A stretch of DNA of 64,000 bases. Origin: Parapedobacter indicus. GTDB taxonomy: Bacteria; Bacteroidota; Bacteroidia; Sphingobacteriales; Sphingobacteriaceae. Positions 16,323 to 25,600 of this stretch are shown here, one piece after another. The notes beneath the pieces are model-generated. The model saw only the letters and a program-made list of their open reading frames with translations, was not told the DNA's origin and searched no databases. Location: contig NZ_FOQO01000001.1 in assembly GCF_900113765.1 (NCBI RefSeq), positions 62,001 to 126,000 of the forward strand, written 5' to 3'. Every line of letters starts with the position of its first letter. The stretch's first letter is position 1. The translations under genes and the position numbers were made by a program.

Positions 16323-16820
16323 TTAAGATTTTTTAGAGTCAACGAAATCAATCAATTCGATTTTAGCACCAAGAGCAAGAGTGATTTTCGAAAGTACATC
16401 TAGACCAACAGAATAACGTCCTTGCTCTATTCGACTAAGGTTGGCCGCGTCTATATTAGCAATTTGAGCTAGAGTTTTAGCTTCCATTTTTTTTTCTTTT
16501 CGTAACTCACGTATTCTGGCTCCAATTCTTACTCTTTCTTCATGAAGGAAAATTCTTTCCTCATCCCTGTCACCTTTGCCCCCAGTAATTGCAAGTCCTT
16601 CATCATAATTCATTCGTATCCAGATCCAATACTGCATACTCATCCCTGTACTATCGCCAATATTATCTTTGAAATACCTTTCAAAATAATACGCTAATCT
16701 TTCTGCATAGTATTGTTGATCTTGTTTAGGAGTCGAAAAAAGAGTTTTCCAAATGAATTTCTCTCCGTCTTGAGCAATAACTTCAATAGTAAAGTCATCT
16801 GCAAATCTTGCTTGTATCAT
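16323..16820 (-). CDS. XRE-family transcriptional regulator
   Basis: A 165-residue protein: an N-terminal part of about 90 residues without a known domain (MIQARFADDFTIEVIAQDG) and a C-terminal XRE helix-turn-helix (IRELRKEKKMEAKTLAQIAN, then NLSRIEQGRYSVGLDVLSKI). ATG 16820 is chosen because it lies just after the promoter-like element; a longer frame to 16874 would start inside that element. First gene of the XRE-HNH-small-protein operon and probably autoregulated through the inverted repeat at 16885-16922. Confidence 0.75.
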   Translation of the reverse strand: MIQARFADDFTIEVIAQDGEKFIWKTLFSTPKQDQQYYAERLAYYFERYFKDNIGDSTGMSMQYWIWIRMNYDEGLAITGGKGDRDEERIFLHEERVRIGARIRELRKEKKMEAKTLAQIANIDAANLSRIEQGRYSVGLDVLSKITLALGAKIELIDFVDSKKS

Positions 16821-16871
16821 AATTTCTGTTGCCGTATTTATGGTGTTGCCGCCACTTTTAAAGTTATGAAG

Positions 16872-16922
16872 CAAAGATAAAAATAAACCCCATAATTGGT
16901 AAATACGCCAATTATGGGGTTT
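16872..16922 (-). promoter_or_regulatory. Promoter -7 element with 15-bp inverted-repeat operator
   Basis: On the minus strand TATCTTTG (16879-16872) matches the Bacteroidota -7 box. Immediately upstream, AAACCCCATAATTGG (16885-16899) and CCAATTATGGGGTTT (16908-16922) form a perfect 15-base inverted repeat around an 8-base loop, occupying the -10 to -45 region. This fits a binding site for the XRE protein encoded just downstream. No T-run suggests a terminator for other genes. Confidence 0.6.
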
Positions 16923-17145
16923 ATATATAAAATTACCGCTCTATCTTCTAATACGCTAATTGGAGTATGAGCATTGTTACTTGTTTTTGTAATAGTTGCT
17001 AGTATCTTGTCCTGAAATAACCAAGATTTACCGAGCTGTGAAAGAAATAATTGGAATAGAATTCTGATCTCCGTGTCAATAGACCAGGAAAGCAAACTTT
17101 TAATGCCAGAAGTTTGGATACAAACTCCGATAGACTTTATTTAGC

Positions 17146-18066
17146 TCAGCGATATACCAATGAGGCACCAATACTGTCGATTTTGGTTAATTTTAGCTCT
17201 CTAGTCCCTGCATCACCACAGAAATAATGCATTACCGATTGTGGATCGTAATCGGTCAATTCAATCGTATGATCCACTGACTCATTCTTTGGGCAAATTG
17301 CTGGGGCTCCTGATCGTATGTGTTCGTGTCTAAAGCCAAGAATATGACCAATTTCATGGCGTAGTATGCCGGTCTTTTCAAAGGAGGTTTGAAAGAAAGC
17401 AGGCGTAATCAACATTCTTCTCTCAGGCTTAGGATCGTATGGGAAAAATGCACTGGCTAACAAACCGCGCTTCGATGTTCTCATTTTTCGGACAATGAAG
17501 GTCACCTCTTCGGGATTATCATCTACCTCCAGTGTCGCGTCGAGCCTAGAGACGTGGTTGAAAGCTACATTGCAAACCCGCGACCAATCATCGGTTGCAT
17601 CTTTTAGATATACAACCAGCTTTTCATATTCCGAAGAGGAGAACGACTTCTTAATTATAGCATATTTGATGTCCGTTGGATCTTCAATTCTCAATATGTT
17701 CCCGTTTCTCGTAATGCCGACAAGCTTCTGACTGTCCTGTGGCTTATTCACGCGATAAAATTGTTGGTGAAGTTCTTTGTCATCAAGCAGTAAGTCCCCT
17801 TCAACGATATAGTAAACAGTTCCGTCAATCCCTACCGTATCAAATTGTGATTTATAGCTTTCGAAGTCCAAGAATCCATCGGAAATACCGATGGTGTCGG
17901 GTGCATATTCTTCAAATGCAACGGCGTCGGAAGAAAAGTCGGATTGGGTGATTTGGGATTCTCCATTCTCTTGTGACTCGGTGCCAGAACCACAGCCTAA
18001 GGTAAAAAGCAGCAAAGCCATGGAATAACTATATACCCTAGCTTTTTTATTCAGATTCGTCTTCAT
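17146..18066 (-). CDS. Metzincin-type zinc metalloprotease lipoprotein
   Basis: A 306-residue lipoprotein (LLLFTLGCGSG lipobox). The active site is HEIGHILGFRHEH, an HExxHxxGxxH zinc site with the extra R-H-E-H seen in astacin/M12-like and matrixin-like families, followed by the Met-turn SVMHYFCG. It is expected outside the cytoplasm, acting on proteins at the cell surface. The upstream secreted-protein gene overlaps its start (ATG 18066) by 20 bases, so they are probably a pair. Substrate unknown. Confidence 0.8.
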   Translation of the reverse strand: MKTNLNKKARVYSYSMALLLFTLGCGSGTESQENGESQITQSDFSSDAVAFEEYAPDTIGISDGFLDFESYKSQFDTVGIDGTVYYIVEGDLLLDDKELHQQFYRVNKPQDSQKLVGITRNGNILRIEDPTDIKYAIIKKSFSSSEYEKLVVYLKDATDDWSRVCNVAFNHVSRLDATLEVDDNPEEVTFIVRKMRTSKRGLLASAFFPYDPKPERRMLITPAFFQTSFEKTGILRHEIGHILGFRHEHIRSGAPAICPKNESVDHTIELTDYDPQSVMHYFCGDAGTRELKLTKIDSIGASLVYR

Positions 18067-18892
18067 CGGTTGATTCCTGTTGTTCAATAAAAAGGTTTAT
18101 AATATTCTTTGTTCCCTCTTTTGCATCTTCCTTATACTTATCGGAAATTGCTTTGATCTTTTCCACCTTTGCTTTGGCGGTGTTCGTCTCCACTACTTTT
18201 ACAGACACCTCAGAAATTGTCAAGTCAGGGTTCAAGGGGAATTTATCGGTAATGTATAACCTTGTTCCGTCGGGTCCGGACAACGCATAATCGATAGCCC
18301 CAAAACCTACCATCTGAAGTGTAATCGGATTTGATGCCTGTTCTTTCTTCTCCGAACCGTCATAATAGGACACCTTAATTTCAATCAGATAATCATTTAG
18401 ATTATACCCCTTTTTAGTCCGCGCTCCGCTATAATTTACTGAAATTCCGTCGACGGCAAATACAAATGTGTTGGTGTCGACTGGTAAGGGAATAAGTGAT
18501 AGGGAGAATGCTGCATCGCCGGAATTATTGGCAGTTTCTCTTACAAGGGTTCTCTCTATTTTGAAGCCGCTTATATAGCTGTTATTATCTGTATAGGTAT
18601 TCCGCGCTGAAAATTCATTTACATATTCTTTCAATCTCTTCTCCATTACATTTGAGGTGATCTTGAATCCTAGATCTATAACAGAAGGAAGGAGCGCAGC
18701 GATCGTGGTCACCGTAAATCCTTCTTCGGCCGGTTCCCATTGTGGAACTGGCAATGATTCATTTTTACTAAAAGTAAGGGTTGTACGTTCACCGATGGCG
18801 TTGACTACCGTACCGTCCTTTCCATAAAATTTTATCTGGCCAGATACGAACGCCGGTATTATCAGAAATAACGGAAGGAAGATTGATTTCAT
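18047..18892 (-). CDS. Secreted protein of unknown function, paired with the metalloprotease
   Basis: A 281-residue protein with a clear signal peptide (IFLPLFLIIPAFVSGQ). The mature part is beta-rich in the middle (GFKIERTLVRETANNSGDAA, VFAVDGISVNYSGA) and has a charged helical C-terminus (KIKAISDKYKEDAKEGTKN ... QQESTDEDESE). No family recognised. Overlap with the metalloprotease suggests it is a substrate, inhibitor or scaffold. Confidence 0.65.
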   Translation of the reverse strand: MKSIFLPLFLIIPAFVSGQIKFYGKDGTVVNAIGERTTLTFSKNESLPVPQWEPAEEGFTVTTIAALLPSVIDLGFKITSNVMEKRLKEYVNEFSARNTYTDNNSYISGFKIERTLVRETANNSGDAAFSLSLIPLPVDTNTFVFAVDGISVNYSGARTKKGYNLNDYLIEIKVSYYDGSEKKEQASNPITLQMVGFGAIDYALSGPDGTRLYITDKFPLNPDLTISEVSVKVVETNTAKAKVEKIKAISDKYKEDAKEGTKNIINLFIEQQESTDEDESE

Positions 18893-19103
18893 AATTATCT
18901 AGATTTAAAAGTTAGATGATCTGATATTAAAAACTAATATGTCGGAAGAAGGCCTTTGTTTATGTGGCGCCGCTTCCTAAAACTATACGCGATTTAAAAA
19001 TAACGCAAGGATTTCTAATAAAAAATACCCAGTATTGAGTAATTTTTACAGACTATTAGAAAACTGCTAATACATTTACTTTTTTGAAAATGCGTAACTA
19101 TTC

Positions 19104-19212
19104 TTATTTATTTAACCGTTCTCTAATCTCTCGCTTTAGATAATTTCTAATATCCTGCTCGCCCTCCAACTGCTTTTTTTCGAATGTCACGATGTGCTTC
19201 GCATTGTCCAAG
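19104..19212 (-). pseudogene. 3' remnant of an interrupted gene next to the IS
   Basis: Minus-strand translation gives a coding-like tail, KQLEGEQDIRNYLKREIRERLNK, ending at TAA 19104 and cut off at the IS boundary. A preceding stretch (LDNAKHIVTFEK) fits another frame, suggesting one frameshift in a poly-A run. The parent gene is not identified. Confidence 0.3.
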
Positions 19213-19344
19213 TATAATTCCCCCCAATCGTTGGACAGATTTTTTATAAACTAAGTGAGATATTTCTATTATCCCACCCCCAAACATCAACCATAACCTG
19301 CCTGCGCGGCGAGCGCCCGCCGGAGGCACCTGTTTTCCTCAGCT

Positions 19345-20206
19345 TCATGCGACCTCCTTTTGCTTGAGGCTATGGTAGACCTCACCGGGGATTTCATCTT
19401 CCAGGCTTTGGTGTCTCCTTTGGTTGTTGTAATACCCGAAATACGTTTGCAGACCTTGGTAACAGGCCAGGCCATCTGCAGCTGGAAACAAGTACACATG
19501 TTCGTACTTTACACTCCGCCACAGCCGTTCGATGAAAATATTGTCAATCGCGCGGCCCTTGCCGTCCATGCTTAACCGGATGCCGTTTCCGGTCACCCAG
19601 TTGCAGAATTCGTGGGCGGTGAACTGGCTTCCCTGGTCGGTGTTGAGTATTTCGGGGGCACCGTGTTCATCGATCGCCGCTTCCAGCGTATCCCGGCACC
19701 AGCCGGAGGTCATCGTGTTAGACAGCGACCAGCCCACAACATACCGGCTGTATATATCGATAATGGCGCACAGATACAGGTAACCGCCCCGTACGGGGAT
19801 ATAGGTGATGTCCATAGCCCATACCTGATTCACGCAGGTGATATCCAGACCCCGTAACAGATACTTGTATATCCGGTGCCCCTTACTTTTGCCCCGCTTG
19901 GATGTGTTCGGCTTGGGACCCATTGCCGACAAACCCATGATCCCGTACAACCGTTCGATGCGCTTGGGATTGACCCGGTAGCCTTTCCCTGCGCAACCAG
20001 GTGGTCATCCGGGGAACGCCCAGCCAGGGGTGCTGCAGGTATTCCTCATCAATCAACCGCATCAACTCCAGGTTCAGTGAACTTTCCCCAACAGGTTGAT
20101 AGTAAAAACTGCTCCGGGATACCGATACCAATTCGCACTGCCGGGCTATGCTCAGCCCCGCTGCCTTGCCAACGTGCGCCTTCCGCTGTGCTGATGTCTC
20201 TTTCAT
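19345..20206 (-). pseudogene. IS3 transposase orfB (DDE integrase), frameshifted
   Basis: The N-terminal part (LVSVSRSSFYY, EEYLQHPWLGVPRMTTWLRR) and the C-terminal part (YGIMGLSAMGPKPNTSKRGK, WAMDITYIPVRGGYLYLCA, LNTDQGSQFTAHEF, NIFIERLWRSVKYEHVY) are in different frames. All three DDE catalytic residues are in the second part. The joint lies near 19984-19990, where one extra G in CGCAGGGAAAGGC breaks the frame. Without it the protein would be full length, so the element is a recent defective copy or a sequencing error. Confidence 0.75.
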
Positions 20207-20478
20207 GACAAGGCTTTCTTTAAAAAATCAATCTCCATCTTCTGCTGGCCGATGGTCTTCAGGTATTGCTCCTCACGCTCCTGAGCCTCGCTCTTGGCGT
20301 CCTTGACCGGACGATCAAAGACCGCAGGGGCCTGCTTCAAAAATTGAGACTTCCACGTCGTGATCTGCGTGGGGTGGATCCCGTGCTTCTGACCCAGCTC
20401 CTGGATCGTCACACGCTCCGATAAAGCTTCCAATACTACCTTCGTCTTGAATGCCGATGTGAACTTTCGCCTACTCAT
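20203..20478 (-). CDS. IS3 transposase orfA (HTH)
   Basis: A 91-residue HTH_Tnp_1 protein: RRKFTSAFKTKVVLEALSE, LGQKHGIHPTQITTWKSQFL, and a C-terminal leucine-zipper-like helix (EEQYLKTIGQQKMEIDFLKK). It binds the IS ends. orfB starts 4 bases inside its end (ATGA). Confidence 0.85.
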   Translation of the reverse strand: MSRRKFTSAFKTKVVLEALSERVTIQELGQKHGIHPTQITTWKSQFLKQAPAVFDRPVKDAKSEAQEREEQYLKTIGQQKMEIDFLKKALS

Positions 20479-20550
20479 AATACAACAAATTTAATCTAAA
20501 AATCTAACTTAAACTGCTGTCCTGTTTTCGGGGGGAATTATAAACACATT

Positions 20551-21069
20551 TTATTTTTTTCTTTCCATTCTTAATCCTCTTTCAATAAGAAAGTCATTTA
20601 TGTCAATACAGCGAACCCCATTCCTCTCTGAAACCGCTGGAATCTTATTGTTTTTGATTTTACTTTCACTAGCTATCAGCGTGTAATTATGCACCTTGCA
20701 ATAACCAATTAAGTAAGGGTCTGCTTCTTCTTTTCCTTCTGCCTGCTTTCGAGCATTTAGAAAGCCTGTATTGTACTCAGCATTTATAATTGGAATTGCT
20801 TCGTTGAAACTTGCTGCATCCGTATCAACCACTAAATGCTTTTTCCACTTTTTAACCCACTTTTTTAAAAAATCCTCTTTGCCTTCATAGTCGTTAATTT
20901 CTTGTTCTACAAAGTCAATTGTCTTGAAACATCCTTGCTTTATTAAATCCTCAATTTCTTCCCAAATAGCAGCGAATACCGGATTATCCTTCTTAAAGGT
21001 TGATTCAAGCATGATAAGTCCACTCGTATCAATTACATAAACCGTATTTCCTTCGCTGAATAAATCCAT
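20551..21069 (-). CDS. DUF4411 PIN-like toxin
   Basis: A 172-residue protein with VYVIDTSGLIMLE (first Asp), FVEQEINDYEGKEDF, EEADPYLIGYCKVHNYTLIA and ASESKIKN, the acidic pattern of DUF4411 PIN-fold proteins, predicted RNases. It follows the XRE/ImmA-IrrE gene by 2 bases; this gene pair is a recurrent toxin-antitoxin arrangement in which the upstream protein is the antitoxin. Last gene of the five-gene restriction-modification operon. Confidence 0.75.
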   Translation of the reverse strand: MDLFSEGNTVYVIDTSGLIMLESTFKKDNPVFAAIWEEIEDLIKQGCFKTIDFVEQEINDYEGKEDFLKKWVKKWKKHLVVDTDAASFNEAIPIINAEYNTGFLNARKQAEGKEEADPYLIGYCKVHNYTLIASESKIKNNKIPAVSERNGVRCIDINDFLIERGLRMERKK

Positions 21070-21071
21070 CT

Positions 21072-22223
21072 TTAAGCATTGAGAAGTTGTCTTGTTTTTG
21101 GGATATAGGACAACTTAACGCCTAAAAAATCAGACAAGTCCTTTAAATTAATTCGGTTCTGGTCATAAGCCTTAAATGCCAAGGAAACATACGTTCTGCC
21201 TTTTTCTGTTAGTGCTTCCTTGTGTAATTCTCTACCTTTAGGATCCTTTGCTTTTCCAAATCCTTTAGACTTATTCCATTGTGCGTGTTTCTCCTGATAG
21301 AATTTTTTCGTTGTAAGCTTTTGTTCAAACAAACTTCTCAATATTGCCAAAGGCCCAACGTGAAAATATTTACCTAATTCAACCAAATCTTTAAGTTTCC
21401 ATTCTCTTTCTTCCCTTCTTTGGTAATCAATAACTATTGCCATGTTAAGCAGTTCAGAAGTTGGCACTAGAACTTCCGCTGAAAAAGCATTACACCATTT
21501 TTCTAATTCCGATGTTGGATTTAATGACAAGTCAGTTATTGCACCTTCGTTTAATAAAATATGTCCTAATTCATGGAATAAAGTAAATGTTTTTGAATGA
21601 GCTTGCTCGCCGCCTCTTTTAATACCGATAATAGGTACAATATCATCTACAATGGCGAAACCCCTTACATTATCCTGTGTAAGGCTTAATTGAAAGACAG
21701 CAATCCCCAAAGATTCGATTCTTTCGATGTAAGCTTCTAAAGCAATTCTGATATCTTCAACCTCCCTTATTTCGTCCAACTGTAAATGCCGTCTAATTTT
21801 CTGTGCAATTTCTCTGGGGTTGTCTTGAAGAGTTGCTGATAAATTAAATTTCGGAAATGACATGCCCATTTCTTCACGTAATTCAACAAACGATTGAGCC
21901 AATGCCCTTGCTTTACGCACGCCCATGATGGTTTTTTCATGGAAGTGTCCAAGCTCTTTTGAATCTACGGTTCGTCTGTCCTGTGGAAGTGGCTTTTCCT
22001 TTGGTGGTTTATTCAATAGGAGTGTTGCGATGGTGCGCTTGTAGGTTTTGGAAAATGCCTTTAATTCTTCTAATGTGGGCTGCTTTTCGCCTGTCTCCAA
22101 TTGCACCAAACGCTTTGGAGAAATACCCGTACTTTCAGAAGTCTGTGCACGATTCAAGGCAAGCGATTCCCTTGCCCAAACAAGGACTTCATGATTTACA
22201 TTGATATGGATATTATCATTCAT
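21072..22223 (-). CDS. XRE/ImmA-IrrE (M78-like) antitoxin-type protein
   Basis: A 383-residue fusion: N-terminal helix-turn-helix (ESLALNRAQTSESTGISPKR, LVQLETGEKQPTLEELKAF) and a zinc-peptidase-like domain with HELGHILLNEG near residue 218. Such COG2856 proteins repress their operon and neutralise DUF4411 toxins, sometimes through proteolysis. Neighbours: starts 1 base after the 127-residue gene and ends 2 bases before DUF4411. Regulatory role in this operon is inferred. Confidence 0.8.
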   Translation of the reverse strand: MNDNIHINVNHEVLVWARESLALNRAQTSESTGISPKRLVQLETGEKQPTLEELKAFSKTYKRTIATLLLNKPPKEKPLPQDRRTVDSKELGHFHEKTIMGVRKARALAQSFVELREEMGMSFPKFNLSATLQDNPREIAQKIRRHLQLDEIREVEDIRIALEAYIERIESLGIAVFQLSLTQDNVRGFAIVDDIVPIIGIKRGGEQAHSKTFTLFHELGHILLNEGAITDLSLNPTSELEKWCNAFSAEVLVPTSELLNMAIVIDYQRREEREWKLKDLVELGKYFHVGPLAILRSLFEQKLTTKKFYQEKHAQWNKSKGFGKAKDPKGRELHKEALTEKGRTYVSLAFKAYDQNRINLKDLSDFLGVKLSYIPKTRQLLNA

Positions 22224-22607
22224 TTATCTGGTTACTAATTGCCTGTATTGAATAAACTCAATTGGATGAGAATTCGTGTTCAAATGGGTTTCAATAAACT
22301 CAATTCCTTCTGCTGTCAATCTGCCAACCAATTCAAAAGCGCCCCATCCCTGAAACTTTATAAAAAGCTGATTCACAAAATGAGTATTTGAAAATACAAC
22401 TTCATGTCCATCTTCAAAATGGTTTGCAGCCATCAGGATATTGTCAAATTGTCCATTGGGTGCTGTATGTGTTAGCATAATTCCATGAAAGTCACTGGTT
22501 CCATCATACGAATCATCCCAAACTACAGCAGGATGAAACAAGCCATTTAGCCAATCCCTTTTGGCAACTCTGCTCGAAGGCAACAATATATCTCCTTTAC
22601 TAAACAT
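22224..22607 (-). CDS. Hypothetical protein, possibly SH3-barrel (PemK/MazF-like)
   Basis: A 127-residue protein beginning FSKGDILLPSSRVAKRDWLN followed by HPAVVWDDSYDG and GIMLTHT. The GDILLP and HPAVVW elements resemble the barrel start of PemK/MazF-like mRNA interferases, but the similarity is weak and catalytic residues are not clear. It shares 1 base with the restriction gene (TAATG) and abuts the ImmA-like gene, so it is part of the same operon. Confidence 0.5.
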   Translation of the reverse strand: MFSKGDILLPSSRVAKRDWLNGLFHPAVVWDDSYDGTSDFHGIMLTHTAPNGQFDNILMAANHFEDGHEVVFSNTHFVNQLFIKFQGWGAFELVGRLTAEGIEFIETHLNTNSHPIEFIQYRQLVTR

Positions 22608-25600
22608 TATGCTTCTTCTATTACGGTTTCAAACTCCAATTTCGGCAGACCTTCCACAATCTCCACCGTCTGCACACTTACATTAATCACACTTAATAGC
22701 AAATCCAAAATGTAGCGTGGGTTGCCGACTTCTTTTGCCCAATCGTTGGGGTCGTTTTTAATGCCACTATCTTTGTTGATGGTTACGGCATAGCGTTCCA
22801 TGATCCAATCAATGGCAGATTTTCCGTTTACCACATATTCATACGCTTTGGTAGGAATGTTTGAAACCACAATCTTGCTGTTGTAAATAATGGTATCAGT
22901 TTGCCCTTTTTTGGGGTAACGCATTTTTTCTACAGTAAAGAAACCACTGCTTTCTCCCGTTACCTGTACACCTGCAAAAAGCGGCACACTTTCATAATTG
23001 ATATGCAATTCTGCCAATGCCCGACCTGCTTTGCTGAACTTCCAAAAATCCCGAACGTCTTCAACCAAAGGAATACGGGGCAGCATTTTCTTTAAATCAT
23101 TTGCAAAGGCTGTGCGGTAATCGGGGCTGTGCAAAATGCCATAGACATAGTAGAAAATATCTTCTTTGCCTACGTTTTTACCGTATTGCTTTTTGGCTCT
23201 TGCTAATATAAAACCGGAAACACCATCTCTACGGATGTATTCGCTATCTCCTGCGGCATCAAAAAGGCTTGGGCTGTTCATTTTGCGTTCTTCGTAGAAG
23301 TAGAGTGGAAAAATCAACCCATTCATTAATGTTTGGAAATCAAATGCTGATTTCGTTATAAGTGGAAAGAAGTCCTTACTACTTCCCAACCCATTTATTC
23401 CAATGGCTATGTTCTCATTTTTATTCAAAGGGAAGAACGTGTCATTAAAGCCTGGTCTTTCTATGAAATTTCTATCAAAAAATAATCTCTGTTTAACAAA
23501 AGGACGATACTGACAAGTCGAAATAAACTTGCTATCAAAATTATGCTTAATGTTTTTGTTTAAATCTCGTTTTAGATTCACCGACCAACTTATCATGGTT
23601 GGTTCATTATCAATTAGTTCAAGTAGTTTTGGGTTCTTTTTTTCTATTTCTACCTGAAACTTGACTCTTTGTGAATTATAAAAATTAAGCATACGAGTTA
23701 TATTTTCCCTGATTTCGTTTTTAGAGAAATTATAGACCCAAGCATCTCTACTTGTAACAACCCCATTTGAATAGGTTACAAAAAACGACTCACTTTTCGT
23801 GTCAAACTTCTTTTCAGGAGCCATTGGAATAAAAGTGTCAAACACATCATTCCGTTGATTGAGCCAATCGCCTTCGGCATTGGGTTCAAGCGTTTTCCAT
23901 GTCATGGCAGTATTTGCCACGGTTTGAAATTTGGCAATTTTGGCTAACTTTTCTTCACGGCTCAGATAATCGCCAATGTCGTGATAATGAATAGTCGCTT
24001 GTTTGTTTGTTGCGTTTGGATTTTTCACCAATAGCGTGATGGCTATTGGTGTTCGTGAACCTGAACCAAAGATTTTACCGCCTTCCTTTCTACTCAATTC
24101 GCCACTGGTGCGTTGGTTGCCCCGAAGATTAAACACCCAAATGCTTGAAAATTCTTTTTCCAATGATTTACGGAAACCGTCCGTACTGTTGCCATCCAAC
24201 CAAGCTCCATTGCTCACAAAGGCAATGATTCCACCGTTTTTGGGGTCTAAACGGTCAGTACTCCAACGAAATGCTTTGATGTAAGCATCATACAAAGATT
24301 TGTTCAGACCTGCGGAAGATAGCTTTGCGTAGGTTTTGGCAATGTCGCTATCCAACTTTTCGTATTTCTGATTTTGCGCATTGTCGTTTGCTGACTTCTG
24401 CCCGATGGAATAAGGCGGATTTCCCATAATTACCCGCAAAGGAGCTTTCTTTTGCCGTGCTACCCTTGCTGAGTTTTGGGGAAACATTTCAGAGAAAAGT
24501 TTTTGGCTTTCGTCTGTTTCGCCCAATTGAAAAGTGTCGGTCAGTACAATGCCTTCGAATGGTTCGTATTCGTTTCCATCATTGCGTAAATCGTGGTACG
24601 AATTTTCAATGTTTACGGCAGCTATGTAATAAGCCAACAATACTATTTCATTGGCATGAAGTTCATTTTGGTATTTTCTGTCAAGGTCGGTTTGATTAAT
24701 CAAGCCACTTTGCAGCAGTCGGGTCATAAAAGTTCCCGTTCCTGTGAAGGGGTCAAGAATGTGAATGTTTTCGTCTGAAATACTGCGGTCAAATTCTTTC
24801 TTTAATACATCATCCACCGAACGAATAATGAAGTCCACCACTTCCACAGGCGTATAAACAATACCCAATTGCTCCACCATTTTAGGAAAAGCAGCTTTAA
24901 AGAAATTGTCATACAGTCGGATAATGATTTCCTGCTTGCCTTTAGCATTGTCAATACCCGAAGCATTTCGTTTTACGAAAGCATAAAACTTTTGAAGTGA
25001 TTCCGATTCTTCTACCAAAGTTTGCGGTTCCAACTCATCCAACATGCGTTGCATAGAAACTGAAACGGCATTGTGTTTTACGAAAGAATATCCTTCAAAC
25101 AAGGCTTCAAAAATCGGTTTGGTAATGATGTGTTGCGCCAACATTTCAACCGCCTGTGCTTCTGAAATACTTGGGTTGATATTTTTCTGCAATCCCAAAA
25201 GGAATTTTTCAAATGCTTCCCGTTGGTCTTTCTTTTCAGTGATTAAAAACTGAATGCGTTCAATTTGGCGTTCGGCAATGATGGCTACATCTTTTGCCCA
25301 TTGCTCCCAATATTTGCGGTCGCCCACTTTTTGAACCATTCGGGCAAACACCACATTTTGCAGTTGTTCAAACTGCAATGCCATTTGTCGCCCAATATCT
25401 TTGTTGGTTTCGTATGCAGGTGCATCTTCATTTACCAAAGACGGATTTCCGTCACTATCAAAAGTATATTCAGGTCGCCCAATGAGAATATTGGTCGGCT
25501 TCTTTTTGTTGAGTTCAATTTTATTTACCGTGGCATTGAAACGGTCGTCATGTGCACGCAAGGCGTTCAGCACCGTCCAAACTACTTTGTAGCGTTCGTT

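Larger units (their letters stand above)
19213..20542 (-). mobile_element. IS3-family insertion sequence with frameshifted orfB
   Basis: The ends share terminal inverted repeats: TATAATTCCCCCC at 19213-19225 and, reversed, at 20530-20542, each followed seven bases further in by GGACAG. Inside are orfA (20203-20478) and orfB (19345-20206, with a frameshift) in the usual order. No convincing target-site duplication was seen. It separates the secreted protease locus from the end of the restriction-modification operon. Confidence 0.8.

Noticed and set aside
19882..20210. A pair of plus-strand frames inside the IS
   Set aside because: They are antisense to transposase orfB with no independent evidence.
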